The notes beneath the pieces are model-generated. The model was not told the DNA's origin. It worked only from the letters and a program-made list of their open reading frames with translations, and made no database searches. The position numbers were made by a program, and so were the translations under genes. Below are positions 14,403-16,770 of a stretch of DNA of 16,770 nt, piece after piece. The DNA lies in the NCBI GenBank assembly GCA_025965735.1, contig JAOPWK010000309.1:1-16770 (forward strand), in the 5' to 3' direction. How positions within the stretch are numbered: position 1 is the first letter of the stretch; each line of letters starts with the position of its first letter. This stretch comes from Frankiales bacterium. Its GTDB lineage: Bacteria > Actinomycetota > Actinomycetes > Mycobacteriales > SCTD01.

Positions 14403-15476
14403 CTAGAAGGCGTACCGCACGCGCAACCACGGCGTGCGCGCGCCGATGAGGTCGGTCAGCTCGCGGACGCGCTCGCCCTTGAAGCCGTTGCGGTAGCGGA
14501 CGTTGCGGCCGCCGGTCTGCGACCACTTGGCCTGCTGCGTCTCGGGCGTCCAGAGCAGCTGCTCGGCCTTGGGGTGCCAGCGCAGGTTGACCTCGTGCAG
14601 CGGCTCGTTGTGCGTCAGGAAGATGACCTCCGCCGCCGCCTGGTCCTTGAACGCCCGCCCGGTGCCGGCGGCGAGGTCGTCGAGCAGGTCCGCCCAGTCG
14701 GCCAGCCAGCCGTCGCGGACGATGACGGGCGAGAGGTTGACGTGCACCTCGTAGCCCGCGGCCACGAACTCGTCGATCGCCGCGATGCGGTCGGCGATGC
14801 GGTCGGTGCGGATGTCGACGAGCTTCGAGTCCGCCTCCGGCATGAGCGAGAAGCGGATGCGGGTGCGGCCCTGCGGGTCGTAGTCGAGCAGCTCGCGGTT
14901 GACGTGCTTGGTGGCGAAGGAGGCCTTGGCGGTCGGCAGGTCGCGGAAGGTGCTCACCAGGTCGCGCACGTTGTCCGACAGTCGGGCGTCCACGGACACG
15001 TCGCTGTTCTCGCCGATGTCGTAGACCCACGCGGTCGGGTCGCACTGGTTCGGCTCGGTCTTGATGCCCTGCCGGGACACGTGCCCGCGCAGGTACTTGG
15101 TGATCCGGTCGATGTTGGCGAACACCGTGATCGGGTTGGCGTAGCCCTTGCGCCGCGGCACGTAGCAGTAGGCGCACGCCATCGCGCAGCCGTTGGCGGT
15201 GGAGGGGGCGATGAAGTCCGAGGAGCGGCCGTTCGGTCGGGCACTGAGCGACTTCTTCACGCCCAGCACCAGGTCCTCGGTCTTGATGCGCACCCAGCGC
15301 TCCACGTCCTCGGGGACGTACGGGACGGCCATGTGCGAGAGCACCTCGATGCGCTCCGCGTCGGGCCAGCGGGCGAGCACCTCCTGACCTCGCGGCAGGG
15401 CAGCGGCCTCCGGCTCGAGGTAGATGCGGCGGACGTCGAGGAGCGGTCGGACGGTGGGCGCGGAGGCTGTCGTCAT
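14403..15476 (-). CDS. Spore photoproduct lyase family protein (radical SAM)
   Basis: A radical-SAM DNA-repair protein; the family reverses the 5-thyminyl-5,6-dihydrothymine lesion made by UV in dry DNA. From the ATG at 15476 it is 357 residues. The cluster motif CxxxCxxC is Cys97, Cys101, Cys104 in NGCAMACAYCY. Cys145 in EPNQCDPTAW lies 48 residues after the first cluster Cys, close to the 50 between the cluster and the hydrogen-donating Cys141 in Bacillus, and is probably its equivalent. Later parts (FATKHVN, RIRFSLMP, VHVNLSPVIV) fit the barrel. A TTG four codons upstream (15488) is an alternative start; neither has a well-spaced ribosome site, since GAGGGG touches the ATG. The gene is followed by Fpg/Nei, so it sits in a DNA-repair pair. 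Confidence 0.88.
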   Translation of the reverse strand: MTTASAPTVRPLLDVRRIYLEPEAAALPRGQEVLARWPDAERIEVLSHMAVPYVPEDVERWVRIKTEDLVLGVKKSLSARPNGRSSDFIAPSTANGCAMACAYCYVPRRKGYANPITVFANIDRITKYLRGHVSRQGIKTEPNQCDPTAWVYDIGENSDVSVDARLSDNVRDLVSTFRDLPTAKASFATKHVNRELLDYDPQGRTRIRFSLMPEADSKLVDIRTDRIADRIAAIDEFVAAGYEVHVNLSPVIVRDGWLADWADLLDDLAAGTGRAFKDQAAAEVIFLTHNEPLHEVNLRWHPKAEQLLWTPETQQAKWSQTGGRNVRYRNGFKGERVRELTDLIGARTPWLRVRYAF

Positions 15477-15550
15477 CCCCTCGTACAACGCCCGGAGCAG
15501 GTGGCTGCTTCCGCCTGTGTCACTCTGACGAGAACACGATGAGGAGCTGC

Positions 15551-16770
15551 ATGTCGACCGCCCTGCTGACCGACCGCTACGAGCTGACGATGCTCCAGGC
15601 GGCGCTGGACGGCGGCCTGGCGGAGCACCGCGCGGTGTTCGAGGTCTTCGCCCGCCGCCTGCCGGCCGGCCGCCGCTTCGGCGTCGTCGCCGGGCAGGGA
15701 CGCCTGGCCTCGCTGCTGCCGCAGCTGCACTTCGGCCCGCCCGAGCTGGCGGCGCTGGACTTCCTGGACGACCGCACCAGGTCCTGGCTGGAGGACCGCC
15801 GCCTGGGGCTGGAGGTGAGCGCGTACCCGGAGGGCGAGACCTACCGGCCCGGCTCGCCCGTGCTCACCGTCGAGGGCTGCTTCGGCGAGGGGCTGCTGCT
15901 CGAGACGCTCGTGCTGTCGGTGCTCAACCACGACACGGCGGTTGCCTCCGCCGCCGCACGGATGGTGCTGGCGGCGCAGGGTCGGCCGCTGCTGGAGATG
16001 GGTGGTCGGCGCACGCACGAGCAGGCTGCCGTCGCCGCGGCCCGGGCGGCGTACGTCGCCGGCTTCGCGTTGACGTCGAACCTGGAAGCCGGCCGCCGGC
16101 ATGGGATTCCGACCGCCGGCACCAGCGCGCACGCCTTTACGCTCGCCCACGCGAGCGAGGCCGACGCGTTCCGCTCGCAGGTGGCGACCCTGGGCGCCGG
16201 GACCACGCTGCTGGTCGACACCTACGACACCGCCCAGGGCATCCGCACCGCCGTGGAGGTCGCCGGCACGGGCCTCGGCGCCGTGCGGCTGGACAGCGGC
16301 GACCCCCGCGAGGAGGTGCCGCGGGCCCGGGCGCTGCTCGACGAGCTCGGCGCCACCCGCACCCGCATCGTCGTCACCGGCGACCTGGACGAGCACGCGA
16401 TCACCGACCTGGCCCACCTGCCCGTCGACACCTACGGCGTCGGCACCTCGGTGGTGACCGGTTCCGGCGCCCCGACCGCGGGCTTCGTCTACAAGCTGGT
16501 CGCCATAGGACGGGAGCCGGGACCCGAGGCCGAGCTCGTGCCGGTGGCCAAACGCTCGTCGGGCAAGTCCACCGTCGGCGGCCGCAAGTGGGCCTACCGG
16601 ACCGACGACGGGCGCGAGGTGCTGCGCCTTCAGCCCCGCGGTGCGGGCACCCCGCTGCAGCAGCCCCTGCCGACGCGCGACGACGTCGAGGCCGCCCGCG
16701 CGCGCTGCGCGGCCGCGCTCGCAGCACTACCCGGGGACGCGCGACGGCTCGACGCGGGCGGGGCCCCCCC
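15551..16770 (+). CDS. pncB: Nicotinate phosphoribosyltransferase, 3' end cut by window edge
   Basis: Makes nicotinate mononucleotide from nicotinate and PRPP (ATP-stimulated), in the NAD salvage pathway. The 406 visible codons have no stop. Motifs: LLTDRYELTM at 5-14, EMGGRRTHEQ (149-158), the phospho-acceptor loop GTSAHAF with His194, VDTYDT (222-227), RLDSGD (246-251), YGVGTSVVTGSG and VAKRSSGKSTVGGRK near 340. Only a short C-terminal tail should be missing. The ATG at 15551 is preceded by GAGGAG at 15541-15546, a clear ribosome site. It is divergent from the spore-photoproduct-lyase-like gene across 74 bases in which I see no convincing -35/-10 pair. Confidence 0.95.
   Translation, partial: MSTALLTDRYELTMLQAALDGGLAEHRAVFEVFARRLPAGRRFGVVAGQGRLASLLPQLHFGPPELAALDFLDDRTRSWLEDRRLGLEVSAYPEGETYRPGSPVLTVEGCFGEGLLLETLVLSVLNHDTAVASAAARMVLAAQGRPLLEMGGRRTHEQAAVAAARAAYVAGFALTSNLEAGRRHGIPTAGTSAHAFTLAHASEADAFRSQVATLGAGTTLLVDTYDTAQGIRTAVEVAGTGLGAVRLDSGDPREEVPRARALLDELGATRTRIVVTGDLDEHAITDLAHLPVDTYGVGTSVVTGSGAPTAGFVYKLVAIGREPGPEAELVPVAKRSSGKSTVGGRKWAYRTDDGREVLRLQPRGAGTPLQQPLPTRDDVEAARARCAAALAALPGDARRLDAGGAP

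Noticed and set aside
12811..15177. A 788-residue minus-strand open frame spanning the lyase, glycosylase and membrane-protein genes
   Set aside because: Its upper part is an Arg/Ala/Gly-rich out-of-frame shadow of the lyase and glycosylase genes. Only the last 220 residues are a real protein.
15477..15550. A promoter for pncB or the lyase-like gene in the 74-base divergent gap
   Set aside because: No TANNNT box at a useful distance and no TTGAC-like -35 with correct spacing could be found.

Overview
The window is a gene-dense piece of ordinary chromosome from a high-GC actinobacterium. GC-rich third codon positions, GTG starts, an actinobacterial DUF5926/SEC-C protein, a DUF4446-pheA pair, a spore-photoproduct-lyase-family protein and TANNNT -10 boxes placed for leaderless mRNAs all fit a non-streptomycete actinobacterium of the Frankiales/Geodermatophilales/Kineosporiales type. 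That placement is inference. No phage, IS element, CRISPR array, tRNA or rRNA is visible, and no gene-free stretch exceeds about 120 bases.

Left end (1-2814): a minus-strand pair, DUF4446 membrane protein followed by prephenate dehydratase (pheA, cut by the window edge), is divergent from larB-larC. These last two encode two of the three enzymes that make the nickel-pincer nucleotide cofactor. The 35-base gap between the pairs seems to hold two back-to-back leaderless promoters.

Middle (2819-9528): two minus-strand short-chain dehydrogenase-type oxidoreductases each have a TAGGGT box just before the start codon. Divergent from them is a heme-oxygenase-like diiron oxidase (HDO-type) gene, followed 10 bases later by arginine deiminase (arcA), whose putative -10 box overlaps the stop codon of the oxidase gene. 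A large perfect inverted repeat separates arcA from the convergent DUF5926 gene. Upstream of that lies a decayed RsbW-like ATPase gene, then a plus-strand FAD oxidoreductase of renalase/amine-oxidase type.

Right part (9525-15476, all minus strand): in transcription order, a DNA-repair pair (spore-photoproduct-lyase-family radical SAM protein, then Fpg/Nei glycosylase); then a six-segment membrane protein with its own promoter; then a disulfide-type flavoprotein reductase, a D-2-hydroxyacid dehydrogenase and a glycerophosphodiester phosphodiesterase in tight array. The right edge holds the start of a divergent nicotinate phosphoribosyltransferase (pncB).

I see no convincing new multi-gene system. 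The points most worth checking are the repeated leaderless TAGGGT promoters, the HDO/arginine deiminase pairing, a possible ATC start on the DUF5926 gene, the inverted repeat at 7133-7198, and larBC without larE beside them.
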